Assembly (NCBI RefSeq): GCF_002005305.1
Contig: NZ_CP014782.1
Span: 2,418,001 to 2,482,000 of the forward strand
Direction of reading: 5' to 3'
DNA from: Shewanella psychrophila
Lineage (GTDB): Bacteria > Pseudomonadota > Gammaproteobacteria > Enterobacterales > Shewanellaceae
DNA length: 64,000 bases
Positions 25,397 through 34,868 of the stretch are shown piece by piece. The position numbers and the translations under genes were made by a program. The notes under the pieces are model-generated. The model ran no database searches. It saw only the letters and a program-made list of their open reading frames with translations, and was not told where the DNA came from. Within the stretch, counting starts at the first letter, position 1; each line of letters begins with the position of its first letter.

Positions 25397-26642
25397 GATC
25401 ACCTCCCTTTAGCGCGGTCACCAAATCTAAATGGTAAACCCGCCATAGTGGATAGATTAAGCACAACAACATCAGAACGAGTACAATCAGTATCTGGTCG
25501 ATAAACAGCCATGGCGCTAACATCATAGGAATTATCGGCTCCCAGCCCATGTCTAGCATCAATTGTGCAGTTTCCCCGGTTAACTGTATTGGGTGAAGAT
25601 TAAACCAGACAAGTATGGGCGTGGCCACAAGCAGGCCAAATACAATACCAAGAAGAGAGATAAATCCAGATTCAAGCATGACTAAGGCAAGCAGCTTGGG
25701 CCTTAACAGGCCCGTGGCTAACATAACGCCAAACTCTCGCTGCCGCTCTAAGGTCATCATCAAAATAGTGGCAAACAGCCCAAAGCCTACGACACCATAA
25801 AGTAAATACATCATGAATATCCCACCAGCCTTATCCATGGCTATCTGCTGCGCCATCTCTGGAGATAACGCCTTCCAATCACGTACATTGACCTTGTCTG
25901 TAAAACCTGCAGCCTTACCTTGCTCGCTATAAACCTGCTTTAACCGATTAACAGTTTGTTCAATCTGAGACAGATTTTTGGTATGCAACACCCAAGCCGT
26001 TACCTGTTTATTTGTGCTAAAGAGGGTTTGTGCCAGTGGTAGTGGCATATAGACGAGCTGGTTATCGAGTCCTGATACAGGGAAATGTAGTATACCTTTA
26101 ATGGTGTAAAGCCCGGCTGCAGTCTGCCCCCGATATCCTTGCCCATACAGCACTATTTCATCGCCAACAGTTAACTCAAAATATTCAGCCAGACCTTGGC
26201 CAATTAGTACCTGTTTATCATCTTGCTTAAGGAATCTTCCAGCCACAAGCTTACTGGTAATCCCCGAGTAATCATCTTCAAGCTCAGGCATGACGCCCAG
26301 CACCATAACGCCTTTGGACTTATCAGCCGCTGCGGCCAATGAAAAGGACTCTATGCGAGGCAGGACTCGCTCTACATCTGGTAGCTGTTTAGCAATATCG
26401 ATAAAGGCATCACTTTGGGGCAAAAGATCATCAATACTCTGCGTCTCAGCAAAATTCGGATCTTGCAGCTGAATCAGTCCTGTGGAGAAACGAGCGCTGT
26501 TTTCGATATTATTGGCATAGCTCCCCTCTTGGGTGCTACGCATGACTAGAGAGAGGATTAACGCTAAAGCGAGCGCACAAGCTGTGAGTATTGTGCGCCG
26601 CTTCTGTCGCCACAGATTTCGCCAAGCAAGTTTTAGTAACAT
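25386..26642 (-). CDS. FtsX/LolE-type ABC permease (upstream copy)
   Basis: A 418-residue paralogue of the downstream permease, starting MLLKLAWRNLWRQKRRTILT. It has an N-terminal helix, a periplasmic MacB-like domain (about 45-255) and three C-terminal helices, with the FtsX signature LERQREFGVMLATGL and the ending LIYPLWRVYHLDLVTALKGG. Two different permeases plus one ATPase parallels LolC and LolE with LolD. The LolA-like gene lies 59 bp upstream. Its last codons overlap the strong ribosome binding site and ATG of the first micro-ORF. Confidence 0.92.
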   Translation of the reverse strand: MLLKLAWRNLWRQKRRTILTACALALALILSLVMRSTQEGSYANNIENSARFSTGLIQLQDPNFAETQSIDDLLPQSDAFIDIAKQLPDVERVLPRIESFSLAAAADKSKGVMVLGVMPELEDDYSGITSKLVAGRFLKQDDKQVLIGQGLAEYFELTVGDEIVLYGQGYRGQTAAGLYTIKGILHFPVSGLDNQLVYMPLPLAQTLFSTNKQVTAWVLHTKNLSQIEQTVNRLKQVYSEQGKAAGFTDKVNVRDWKALSPEMAQQIAMDKAGGIFMMYLLYGVVGFGLFATILMMTLERQREFGVMLATGLLRPKLLALVMLESGFISLLGIVFGLLVATPILVWFNLHPIQLTGETAQLMLDMGWEPIIPMMLAPWLFIDQILIVLVLMLLCLIYPLWRVYHLDLVTALKGGDHAH

Positions 26643-26701
26643 AGATCTCCCTAAAATCAGCTACGAGTAGCGAGTAAAGCTCGTAGCTCGTAACTAAAAC
26701 C

Positions 26702-27493
26702 TTAATCCCTTAACGCTTTCATCTGACTTTGAGAGAAAAATTCATCGCCAATATCGAAGTCAAACTGAGCTTCATGGGTGAGCATCTCGGTTTTATTGCC
26801 AGGCTTATCGGCTGGAGTCATGGTCATCCGAGTGGCTATTAACCGCCCTCCCATCTTTTTAATATCGAAGGTTTCCATGGTATTGACCAAGTCATCGAAT
26901 TCATCATAAAACTCAACTTTTCGCTGCAGATAACTATCTTTTGAGATCCATAACCTCACCTTGCTCCACACCACTGGTGCATCGGGTTTCGCGATAGCAT
27001 CGATAACATAGCTAGCCTCGCCGTCGATAACCTGCGCTTCGACTAACCTATGGTCATAATCGACAACAATGGAGGACTGGTTGATAAGATCATCATTGGT
27101 AAAGTCAGAACCCATCCAGGATTGACTCAACATAGATGGGGCAATTTTAACGACACGTTCGATACTCGGGATCCAGTTCCACATCTCTTTTTGACGTTTA
27201 AGCGATGCACTGCCTTTATCTTTTGCCGGAGCAGTCACCAGTACCAGTGATAAGTCTTGCCCCTTGGTCCAACTTTTCATGCTCATGGAGCGGATCCAAT
27301 CTGGGCGAATGATATTCATGGTCGACACAGTATAACTAGCATCCCCGCGCATCTGCTTATCAGATTCAGCCACAATTTCAGTAGCGGACTTAGCCAAAAC
27401 GAAACTCGGCAGTAATGTAGATAACAGCAAAGTTAAACAAAGATGGATTTTGACGTTTTTTTTCAATGAAAATGGCATAAGTCGTTTCCTCAC
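26702..27493 (-). CDS. LolA-like outer-membrane lipoprotein-sorting protein
   Basis: A 263-residue periplasmic protein. A hydrophobic segment LCLTLLLSTLLPSFVLA ends at a likely cleavage site before KSATEIVAES (about residue 35). The mature domain has the half-barrel pattern of the LolA/LppX superfamily, with ASLKRQKEMWNWIPSIERV, SMLSQSWMGSDFTNDDL and WISKDSYLQRKVEFYDEFD, typical of proteins annotated as lipoprotein-sorting. It lacks the length and start of true LolA (about 200 residues), so it is a paralogous system. It heads the operon of two permeases, ATPase and barrel, and probably shuttles a lipid or lipoprotein across the periplasm. Confidence 0.87.
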   Translation of the reverse strand: MRKRLMPFSLKKNVKIHLCLTLLLSTLLPSFVLAKSATEIVAESDKQMRGDASYTVSTMNIIRPDWIRSMSMKSWTKGQDLSLVLVTAPAKDKGSASLKRQKEMWNWIPSIERVVKIAPSMLSQSWMGSDFTNDDLINQSSIVVDYDHRLVEAQVIDGEASYVIDAIAKPDAPVVWSKVRLWISKDSYLQRKVEFYDEFDDLVNTMETFDIKKMGGRLIATRMTMTPADKPGNKTEMLTHEAQFDFDIGDEFFSQSQMKALRD

Positions 27494-27812
27494 TACGGTT
27501 CCTGTGATCTAACGAGATAGTTGATGCTGGAATAAGTACACAAGAGATAAGCTACTATAAACTACTGAACCAAAACTGAAACATAGATAGGTATGAGTTT
27601 ACATTGGAATATTTAAATTGTTGTAAGCTAGCACCAGAGGTAATATCTAGCCTTTAAGTCTAAGTCAGTTAAACGCCAAACAATAACTCATAAAAGTGGA
27701 TAAACAGACTCTCCATTGTGCTCTATAAGTCAGCTTCAAAAACTAGTAGTTTGAACATCTTGATGTTTAATCGCTGCTATTATTTATTCTAAATGTATCC
27801 AAGGAACAAAAT
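27494..27812. other. Divergent intergenic region, 319 bp
   Basis: AT-rich spacer between the LolA-like operon and the small lipoprotein gene, presumably with both promoters. No operator palindrome or RNA gene was recognised. Confidence 0.45.
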
Positions 27813-28205
27813 ATGAAAAAGTTAGTAATAATGTTACTTATATCGTTATCCGTTTCTGGTTGTGCAGGCATTGCAACGATTGGGGCCGTGATGTATTACA
27901 AGAGTCAAAATCATGAAGTGGCGTCCGTTGACATAGAAGCGCCAGCTAAAAATGTTTACCAAGTCGCTATCAAAACGATTCAAGGAAAACCTAATGTCAC
28001 TATCGTCAATAAAAACGACTCAGCTATGCAGCTCGACATACTCAAAAATGAGACCAGTGGCAGTATCAAAGTTACGGCTCTTAATTCAAAGTTATCACAA
28101 TTAACGATTGTTTCAGATCTAACAGCAGATAATGAAACAACACCATTATCTGCTGTATTGAAAATCTGTAACGAACTAAAAGTTAAGTGCGAACAAACTA
28201 AGTAA
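27813..28205 (+). CDS. Small lipoprotein, hypothetical
   Basis: A 130-residue lipoprotein with signal peptide and lipobox VSGC (Cys17). A short hydrophobic stretch (AGIATIGAVMYY) follows. The mature domain is of the beta-alpha type (VDIEAPAKNVYQVAIKTIQG, SGSIKVTALNSKLSQLTIV), similar in style to DUF3568-like lipoproteins. There is a C-terminal cysteine pair (KICNELKVKCEQ). It converges with the LpxR-like gene. The role is unknown. Confidence 0.72.
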   Translation: MKKLVIMLLISLSVSGCAGIATIGAVMYYKSQNHEVASVDIEAPAKNVYQVAIKTIQGKPNVTIVNKNDSAMQLDILKNETSGSIKVTALNSKLSQLTIVSDLTADNETTPLSAVLKICNELKVKCEQTK

Positions 28206-28281
28206 CTAAATATTATTTTTCATGTAACTTTGTCAGGGCTTTAATTTTCTGTTTTAATCTAAAGCTCTGGCTTCCATGAAA

Positions 28282-29310
28282 TTAATAGAAGTAGCTGATA
28301 CTTACGGCGGCAAAGTTAGTATCATCTTGTTGATCATCAAATTGTTTGCTTCCACGTAATGTCGAAAACAATACTCCCCAGCTCTCCCAGCGCATAGCAA
28401 AGCCTAAGCTAAATTGATTCTGCTCATGAATTAAGTCGACAGAATGACTATCTTCGAAAGTATTACCGTTTAAGGTAATATCGTTTAAGACATAACGGCC
28501 ATGCAATGACATAAATACCTGCCAGTAAAAACCATGACCAGATACTAACGTATAGGGGTTAGCACTATGGGAAGCGGTTGGACTCACTAGAGAAAAGGTC
28601 TCATCCAGTCCGCTCCCGAGTCTAAAAATTAATGCCATACTGACATCGCTTCTAAGGTTGCCGATACCAGCTTGAGCATAGAAATTAAGATCACTGACAA
28701 TACTATCTGACAGTGGAAAATCTGCTAACCGCTTTACATATTCAGACCCGACTCGAAATACTGGTTCATTGTTAATTTGATTGTCCCAACCATTTGCCAT
28801 TGTCGCCGAAATAACACTGTGAATAGCTGTTTGTGTTGGCTCAGCCAGAGCTGCTGGTCCCACAACGCCTACATCGATAATTAGACTTGTTGCAACATTT
28901 TTATCAAACTGGCGCAATTTAGCTTGCCATATTAAGACCCCTGCATATGGCCTATCATCAACAATCAATGACTCCTCTTCCAAGTTTGTAGGCGTATACA
29001 TGCCTTGTTGGATCGAATAACTTACAGTGTAACTCCCATCCTCACCTCGATTGATGTAAGTCCAGTCACTGATATAATGCAACCAAGCTGGAATGTTAAC
29101 GTCCTCGAAGCTGTTAACTTGGGCTTCTCCCCAAGAATAGGCAACACCGTTAGTGTAACCGTCGTCACTGGGCTCAAGTACGCCAAAAGCATCATTTTCA
29201 AAAGTGAATTGCCCCCAACTTGAGGAGGGGGAAAGTACATCAGCGGCATTGGCATCAGTTAAAATAAAAAATGGCAGTGTGAGTGATATAGCAATGATAT
29301 ATTTAAGCAT
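28282..29310 (-). CDS. LpxR-family lipid A 3'-O-deacylase (DUF2219)
   Basis: A 342-residue outer-membrane enzyme that would remove the 3'-acyloxyacyl chain from lipid A. The signal peptide ends at about residue 22 (DANAADV). Catalytic-region motifs are TFENDAFG (Asn-Asp), DGYTNGVAYSWG, DDRPYAGVL and, downstream of GPAALAEPTQTAIHSV, the histidine expected of the active site. The remaining sequence is a 12-strand-type barrel ending AVSISYFY. It lies 14 bp downstream of the DUF3313 lipoprotein on the same strand, so the two are likely cotranscribed. Activity is inferred from motif conservation. Confidence 0.85.
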   Translation of the reverse strand: MLKYIIAISLTLPFFILTDANAADVLSPSSSWGQFTFENDAFGVLEPSDDGYTNGVAYSWGEAQVNSFEDVNIPAWLHYISDWTYINRGEDGSYTVSYSIQQGMYTPTNLEEESLIVDDRPYAGVLIWQAKLRQFDKNVATSLIIDVGVVGPAALAEPTQTAIHSVISATMANGWDNQINNEPVFRVGSEYVKRLADFPLSDSIVSDLNFYAQAGIGNLRSDVSMALIFRLGSGLDETFSLVSPTASHSANPYTLVSGHGFYWQVFMSLHGRYVLNDITLNGNTFEDSHSVDLIHEQNQFSLGFAMRWESWGVLFSTLRGSKQFDDQQDDTNFAAVSISYFY

Positions 29311-29324
29311 TTCTGTTCAGTAAT

Positions 29325-30020
29325 CTACTTCAGTGCATCTTGATGTGCTTCATAGGCTGCGGAGAAAATAAACATTCTTGTTTCTTGCACGAAATTATCT
29401 ACATTTGTTCTAATCTGTTCATAATTCAAATGACTGCTACTGTTCTCCAGTACGCCCGATGCTTTAATCACAGCGACACGCTCCGCAAGCGGTTTTAAAG
29501 TGACACTATCTACAATTTGCGTCTCTATAATGATCCTAACGTTCTTATCCCGCGTACCTAATGCCATCTTCACCGAGCCAATCACAGCCCCTATTGGGAT
29601 AATTTCCGTTAACTTGAGATCTTCAGGTTCGGTTGTAGCTCGGCTAATTCGAATGTTCACTTGCGCCACATTTTCACCCGCTTTATCAACAAGTTTCATT
29701 GAGGGGGAGATCTCTTGCCGTAAGTGCCCTGTTATCTCATTAGCAAGCTTCTCTAATACCGATTCGGGGATCTGCTTGTCCTGAGTTGAGTCTCGTTTTA
29801 GCTCCACCTTAGGCACCAATAAAGCCTTGTAGTAGTGGGGGACTATTGATTTTGACACCCACTGCACGCCCTTCTTATCAGTATCATAATCCACCTCATG
29901 TAGCGGTTTATTGGTCAAAGCATCTGTTGTAGCGAGATCTGTTGCTGTTGGCGTTAGACTCGAGCACCCAGTCAAGAGCACGAGTACCAGAGCCAATGTT
30001 AAATGTATTATTTTCTTCAT
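29325..30020 (-). CDS. DUF3313 family lipoprotein
   Basis: A 231-residue lipoprotein with lipobox LTGC (Cys19) and a Ser/Thr-rich linker. The mature domain includes VQWVSKSIVPHYYKALLVPKV, the conserved DUF3313 beginning, then ESVLEKLANEITGHLRQEIS and a Gly-rich amphipathic stretch IIPIGAVIGSVKMALG. It precedes the LpxR-like gene by 14 bp. The family is uncharacterised; the partner suggests outer-membrane lipid maintenance, which is inference. Confidence 0.82.
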   Translation of the reverse strand: MKKIIHLTLALVLVLLTGCSSLTPTATDLATTDALTNKPLHEVDYDTDKKGVQWVSKSIVPHYYKALLVPKVELKRDSTQDKQIPESVLEKLANEITGHLRQEISPSMKLVDKAGENVAQVNIRISRATTEPEDLKLTEIIPIGAVIGSVKMALGTRDKNVRIIIETQIVDSVTLKPLAERVAVIKASGVLENSSSHLNYEQIRTNVDNFVQETRMFIFSAAYEAHQDALK

Positions 30021-30160
30021 AAGAATGTCCTGTTTAAATCAGTTTAAGGGGGCTAAGTTAAGCTAAACGAGATTTAAGCTTTCGCTATTAAGATGAGTTG
30101 AAGCCAGCAGCCATTCAACCTGTCCCTGGCTAGCCCATATTTCCTTAATCGCAAAGTTCT

Positions 30161-33100
30161 TTACTCACTTAGTCCAATAGCAACCTCACTCCTTTGAGCA
30201 TCACCTGTTTCTATTTCTTGCTGCTTTTTATGATCTTGCGCTAAAAAGGTATAAACCGTCGGCACAACAAACAAGGTAAACAAGGTGCCAATCGACATAC
30301 CGACGGTGATCACTAAACCGATGGAGAAGCGGCTCTGTGCACCTGCACCTGATGCTATCAGTAATGGCACTACACCTATCACCATAGCCGCAGTGGTCAT
30401 CAGCACAGGTCTTAAGCGGACTGATGCGGATTTCAGTGCCGCTTCATATTTGCTGCAACTTGTCTCTCTTTGCAGCTGATTGGCAAACTCGACAATTAAG
30501 ATCCCATGCTTACTAATCAGTCCGATTAGCGTCACTAGACCCACTTCCGTGTAGATATTTAAGGTATCAACACCAAAATAAAGCGGTAGCATGGCACCAA
30601 AGATTGACAAAGGGACACTGGTCAAGACGATTAAGGGATCGCGAAAGCTCTCAAACTGCGCCGCCAACACCAGATAGATGATGATCAGGGCTAAGAAGAA
30701 GGTTGCCACCAGAGATGAACCTTCCTGTAGGTACTGGCGTAATTGGCCCGACGAGTCTACAGAATAGGACTGAGGTAAAATCTGCTTTGCGCCCTGCTCC
30801 ATCACCTTATATGCCTCACCTATGCTCACACCCGGCATCATTTTAGCCTCAATCATGGCGCTGTTGAGTTGTTGGAACTGATCGATATTTGAAGGCTGTA
30901 CACTCTTGGTAATAGTGACTAATGACGCTAATGGCACCATCTCATGGCTCTGAGACTCGACATAATACTGATTCAAATCTGTTGCTGTGTTTCTATCTTC
31001 CTGAGGCACTTGAGTAATGACCTGATAACTCCTGCCGTCTAAGGAGAAGTAATTAATGAATCCCTCACTTAAATAGCGAGACAAGACCACACCTATGTCT
31101 TGGGCACTGACATTCATCAGCGCCGCTTTATCGCGATTTATAATGACCTCTATCTGCGGCTTACTGAAATTCAAATCGTTTTGAACATAAATAAACTTGC
31201 CACTTTTCATCGCGTAATCTTTTAATTTTTCTGCATATTGGTAGAGGTCTTTATAATTTCCCGTGGGTGTTTTCAAAATCATCTGGAATGGCAGCCCTTG
31301 TGGCGTACCAGGTAAGTCGGGTGGCGAAAAAGTATAGATCTGCACACCAGGCAAGGTCTTACTGTCGGCTTGAAAACGCTGCATTACCTCTTTCGCAGTC
31401 GCTTGTCGCTCACTCCAATCTTTAAGTACAGTTAAACCAAAAAATGTATGATTATTTTGATAGCCGTTGACCATCATATCCATCTGCTTTTCCGGATATT
31501 GATTAACAACTTGAGTGAGAGATTGGGTGAAATGCGCTAAATAATCGGTATTGGCCTGAACGGGTCCCTTACCCATCATCATCACCACGCCTTGATCCTC
31601 TTGAGGAGCAAGCTCTGATGAAGTATGAGTAAACATAAATACCAGCGCCAATAAGATAGTGCCGGCTAAGGGCCATACCATAGCTCTATTATCCAATACT
31701 AAGCTCAAAAGCCTCGTATATTTTTGAGTGATCCCAGCCATAACTGAATCAACACGCTTAACCAACTTCCCCTCTAACACGCTCTTTGACAAAACCTTCG
31801 AGCACATCATCGGCGTTAACGTTAACGCGATGAAACCTGAAATCAACACAGAACCTGCCAAGGTAAAGGCGAACTCGGTGAATAATTTCCCCGTAAGACC
31901 GCCCATAAAGCCTATGGGTGCGTAAACCGCTGCTAAGGTGATGGTCATAGCAATCACGGGCCCGGCTATCTCTCTTGCACTGACCATTGCAGCTTGTACG
32001 GGACTCAATCCATCCTCTAAATGCCTGAATGTATTCTCCACCACCACAATCGCATCATCCACCACCAAGGAGATGGCAAGCACCATAGCCAAGAGCGTCA
32101 GTAGGTTGATACTAAAGCCCAAAATCAACATGAAGAATAACGAGCCAATTAAAGACAGAGGTATAGTTACAAGTGGGATCAGCATGGCTCTCATGGAACC
32201 TAGAAATGCAAAGATAACGATCACCACGATTAATGCCGCCTCAATTAATGTCTTAGCCACTTCATCTATTGAGGTAGTAATAAACTGAGTCGAATCATAG
32301 ACAACTGACCCATGCATCCCCTCAGGCAAGCTATCTATAATGTCTGGAAGCACTTTATAGACATCGGCAACTACAGTGAGCGGATTGGAGTTAGAGGTAT
32401 TGCTGATTGCCGTTAACACCGCAGGCTTGCCATTAAAGTTAACTTGGGCATCATAGGAATTCGCCCCTAACTCTACAGTCGCGATATCCCGCAGATGTAT
32501 TAAACGGCCGTCGGCCTCTTTTAAGCTGATATTGTTAAAATCGGCAACCGAAGATGCATCGGTATGTGCATTAATGTCCACCTCGATGTATTCATCTTTA
32601 ATCTTGCCTGCCGCGCTGACGGTATTGTTGCCTTTTATGGCATTTTGCACATCACTGGCAGTGAGCCCTAAAGCCGCCATCTTGGTTGGGTTAAGCCAAA
32701 TACGCATGGCAAAATCACGTTGCCCAAGAATATCGACTTTAGAGACACCATTCACCGTCGACAAGGTAGGCTTAACGACGCGACTAATATAATCAGAGAT
32801 CTGCTCCGTAGCCAGATTATCACTAGAAAATGACAGATACAGGATTGGCGATTGAGACGTCGACTTTAAAATACTGGGGTCTTGCACGCCAGTGGGAAGT
32901 CGATACTTCACTTGCTGTACCAAAGATAAAATTTCAGTTAAGGCTTTACCTGAGGGATAGTCCAACTTGAGATAGACAGTGATCAAAGACTTACCTAAAC
33001 TGCTATTAGAGGTCATATAATCGATACCTTCAGCCTGGGCAACCTGCGCCTGTAAAGGCTGTGTCACATAGCCCTGAACACTCGACGAACTGGCTCCCGG

Positions 33101-33256
33101 ATACTGGGTACTAATGGTTATCACTCCGGTTTCAAGCTTTGGATATTGCCTCACCTGCAACATGTCATATGCCTTGAATCCAAGCACTAATAAGATAAGA
33201 CTCAACACAAGCGATAAAACGGGGCGTTTTATAAAAATATCAGTAAACTTCATCAT
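30161..33256 (-). CDS. RND multidrug efflux transporter, inner-membrane subunit
   Basis: A 1031-residue proton-driven RND pump of the AcrB/MexB superfamily. Twelve transmembrane helices are arranged as 1+5 and 1+5, with two large periplasmic loops. The first helix follows FTDIFIKRPVLSLVLSLIL. The proton-relay aspartate pair is in LVVDDAIVVVENTFRHLEDG (about 405-424), and the second repeat has LIGLISKHGILIVEFANQL. The start overlaps the stop of the fusion-protein gene, so the two are cotranslated. No outer-membrane TolC-like gene follows, so it probably uses a shared TolC. Substrates cannot be told from the sequence. Confidence 0.95.
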   Translation of the reverse strand: MMKFTDIFIKRPVLSLVLSLILLVLGFKAYDMLQVRQYPKLETGVITISTQYPGASSSSVQGYVTQPLQAQVAQAEGIDYMTSNSSLGKSLITVYLKLDYPSGKALTEILSLVQQVKYRLPTGVQDPSILKSTSQSPILYLSFSSDNLATEQISDYISRVVKPTLSTVNGVSKVDILGQRDFAMRIWLNPTKMAALGLTASDVQNAIKGNNTVSAAGKIKDEYIEVDINAHTDASSVADFNNISLKEADGRLIHLRDIATVELGANSYDAQVNFNGKPAVLTAISNTSNSNPLTVVADVYKVLPDIIDSLPEGMHGSVVYDSTQFITTSIDEVAKTLIEAALIVVIVIFAFLGSMRAMLIPLVTIPLSLIGSLFFMLILGFSINLLTLLAMVLAISLVVDDAIVVVENTFRHLEDGLSPVQAAMVSAREIAGPVIAMTITLAAVYAPIGFMGGLTGKLFTEFAFTLAGSVLISGFIALTLTPMMCSKVLSKSVLEGKLVKRVDSVMAGITQKYTRLLSLVLDNRAMVWPLAGTILLALVFMFTHTSSELAPQEDQGVVMMMGKGPVQANTDYLAHFTQSLTQVVNQYPEKQMDMMVNGYQNNHTFFGLTVLKDWSERQATAKEVMQRFQADSKTLPGVQIYTFSPPDLPGTPQGLPFQMILKTPTGNYKDLYQYAEKLKDYAMKSGKFIYVQNDLNFSKPQIEVIINRDKAALMNVSAQDIGVVLSRYLSEGFINYFSLDGRSYQVITQVPQEDRNTATDLNQYYVESQSHEMVPLASLVTITKSVQPSNIDQFQQLNSAMIEAKMMPGVSIGEAYKVMEQGAKQILPQSYSVDSSGQLRQYLQEGSSLVATFFLALIIIYLVLAAQFESFRDPLIVLTSVPLSIFGAMLPLYFGVDTLNIYTEVGLVTLIGLISKHGILIVEFANQLQRETSCSKYEAALKSASVRLRPVLMTTAAMVIGVVPLLIASGAGAQSRFSIGLVITVGMSIGTLFTLFVVPTVYTFLAQDHKKQQEIETGDAQRSEVAIGLSE

Positions 33257-34530
33257 TATTCCCCCTGGCTATGGTTAACTTCAGCGCTGTTACTACTCAC
33301 TCTCTTTGGAGAAAATTGAGCTTGACCCACTGATGTTTTATCGGAGTTAGCTGCCACAGCGAACGCCTTGCTGTTATTGAGCAAAACCTTACTGCCTGGT
33401 TTTAGTTGCTGCTGATTAGAGGTCACCACTTGCTCACCTACCTTTAAACCTTTGAGTATTCCAAGGTTCCCTCCCCTTTTGCGGCCTACTTGAACGGCGC
33501 GGCGCTCAACCTGATACTCAAACATGCCTTCATGTTCTTTACTAGCGAACTTAGTCTCTGGCTTAAGCACATAGACGGCATCACCATAAAGAGAATATGT
33601 CACCGCGATACTGGGCAATGGGATCACATGGGCCATGTGATTACTTTGAATGTTGGCTTCAACATACATACCTGAGATAAGCGGTACTCTGGAATCCAGC
33701 ACCTGAGCACGTATATCTAAGTTATGTGAAACACTGTCGACCATTGGGTCGATGGCTGTGATGCTGGCTATGAAATCCTCATCTGGATAAGTATCGGTTG
33801 AGAAGTGAACTTGCTGTTTTAACGCGACCTTAGACAGATAGGCTTCAGGAATTGAAAAATCGATAAATTGATTATCTTGATTTTGTAGCTCAACAATCGA
33901 TGTCCCCGGCTGAACGTAATCACCTAGGTTCACGTTTCTTATGCCAAGCCGACCAGAAAATGGTGCCTTGATGGCCATAAAGTCCATCTGGGTTTGAATA
34001 TATTCGACATCAGCCTGACTGGTTGAAAGCTTGGCAAATGACGAATCTACAGCATCTTGGGATGTACTATGAGTCTTTAACAGCTTTAACTGACGTTGGT
34101 ACTCGAGCTCTGCCAACATCAGATTAGCCAGACTGGTCTTTAGGTTTGCCTTTAGCAGGCTGGTATCTAACTGCACTATAAGTTGGCCCTTCTCAACATA
34201 CTCACCAGAGCTAAACGCTATTCGCTTAATTTGTCCTGACAATTGCGGAGTAATATTCACTTCTTGGTTAGCTGTCACATGGCCAACAGCCTTGATCTCT
34301 TCGAGCCAGTCTTCTTTATGAGTACTCACAGACGTCACAGCGACTGGGGGAAACGAGAAATCCGCCAACTTAGTTTTAATCATGTACTGCTTAAAAAAAT
34401 AAAAGCCAAACACCAATAAAAGAATAATAGCGATTAATGAAAAGGTAGCGATCACAAACGCCTTCGACATCTTACCCGTTACTTTTCCAAACGCATTCTT
34501 TGATACTTCTTCTGACACTAATCTAGACAT
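33256..34530 (-). CDS. RND efflux periplasmic adaptor (membrane fusion protein)
   Basis: A 424-residue adaptor linking the RND pump to an outer-membrane channel. An N-terminal membrane anchor (about 26-50, IATFSLIAIILLLVFGFYFF) is followed by the lipoyl domain halves (GHVTANQEVNITPQLSGQI and AIKAPFSGRLGIRNVNLGDY), a helical hairpin between them, a beta-barrel and a membrane-proximal domain (VGRKRGGNLGILKGLKVGEQ). The C-terminal 40 residues are low-complexity. It is coupled to the pump gene by stop-start overlap. No regulator is adjacent; the upstream region is shared with the divergent small lipoprotein gene. Confidence 0.94.
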   Translation of the reverse strand: MSRLVSEEVSKNAFGKVTGKMSKAFVIATFSLIAIILLLVFGFYFFKQYMIKTKLADFSFPPVAVTSVSTHKEDWLEEIKAVGHVTANQEVNITPQLSGQIKRIAFSSGEYVEKGQLIVQLDTSLLKANLKTSLANLMLAELEYQRQLKLLKTHSTSQDAVDSSFAKLSTSQADVEYIQTQMDFMAIKAPFSGRLGIRNVNLGDYVQPGTSIVELQNQDNQFIDFSIPEAYLSKVALKQQVHFSTDTYPDEDFIASITAIDPMVDSVSHNLDIRAQVLDSRVPLISGMYVEANIQSNHMAHVIPLPSIAVTYSLYGDAVYVLKPETKFASKEHEGMFEYQVERRAVQVGRKRGGNLGILKGLKVGEQVVTSNQQQLKPGSKVLLNNSKAFAVAANSDKTSVGQAQFSPKRVSSNSAEVNHSQGE

Positions 34531-34868
34531 AGGGGCCCCTGCTCAATCGAAATTCATTTCATAGGGCAGATATTAGTGAATGAGGAAATACAAAAACTAA
34601 ACTATTTATAAGTTAAACATAATGAATATATTACCTACATTCCTCTCGAGCAATGAGGGCCTCCCTAAATCTGAATTAAGTATTTACCTTCTCGACTCAC
34701 GAACATAAAACAAACCTCTAAAACAAAATAACTTAGTAATAAAACTTATGACTTTATATATTCTTTATCTAAAGGTTATGTATCTAAGCTTGATTAATAA
34801 AGAATTTTTAACTACATTTCGCCAATTAAGCTCGACAAAACTAAAAGTAGTAAAGAGATGATTTCCGT
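34531..34868. other. Divergent intergenic region with a repeated promoter-like element
   Basis: 338 bp, AT-rich. It contains the first copy (34750-34787) of a 38-bp element repeated upstream of the gene at 35408. No gene was seen. Confidence 0.6.
34750..34787 (+). repeat. 38-bp promoter-region repeat, copy 1
   Basis: Matches 35307-35344 at 34 of 38 positions. Core: TTTATATATTCTTTATCT, then TTATGTATCTAA. It lies 82 bp upstream of the small lipoprotein start. Confidence 0.85.

Noticed and set aside
28206..28281. Possible terminator between the lipoprotein and LpxR genes
   Set aside because: The stem (AGGGCTTTA / TAAAGCTCT) has a 16-base loop and no T run, so support is too weak.
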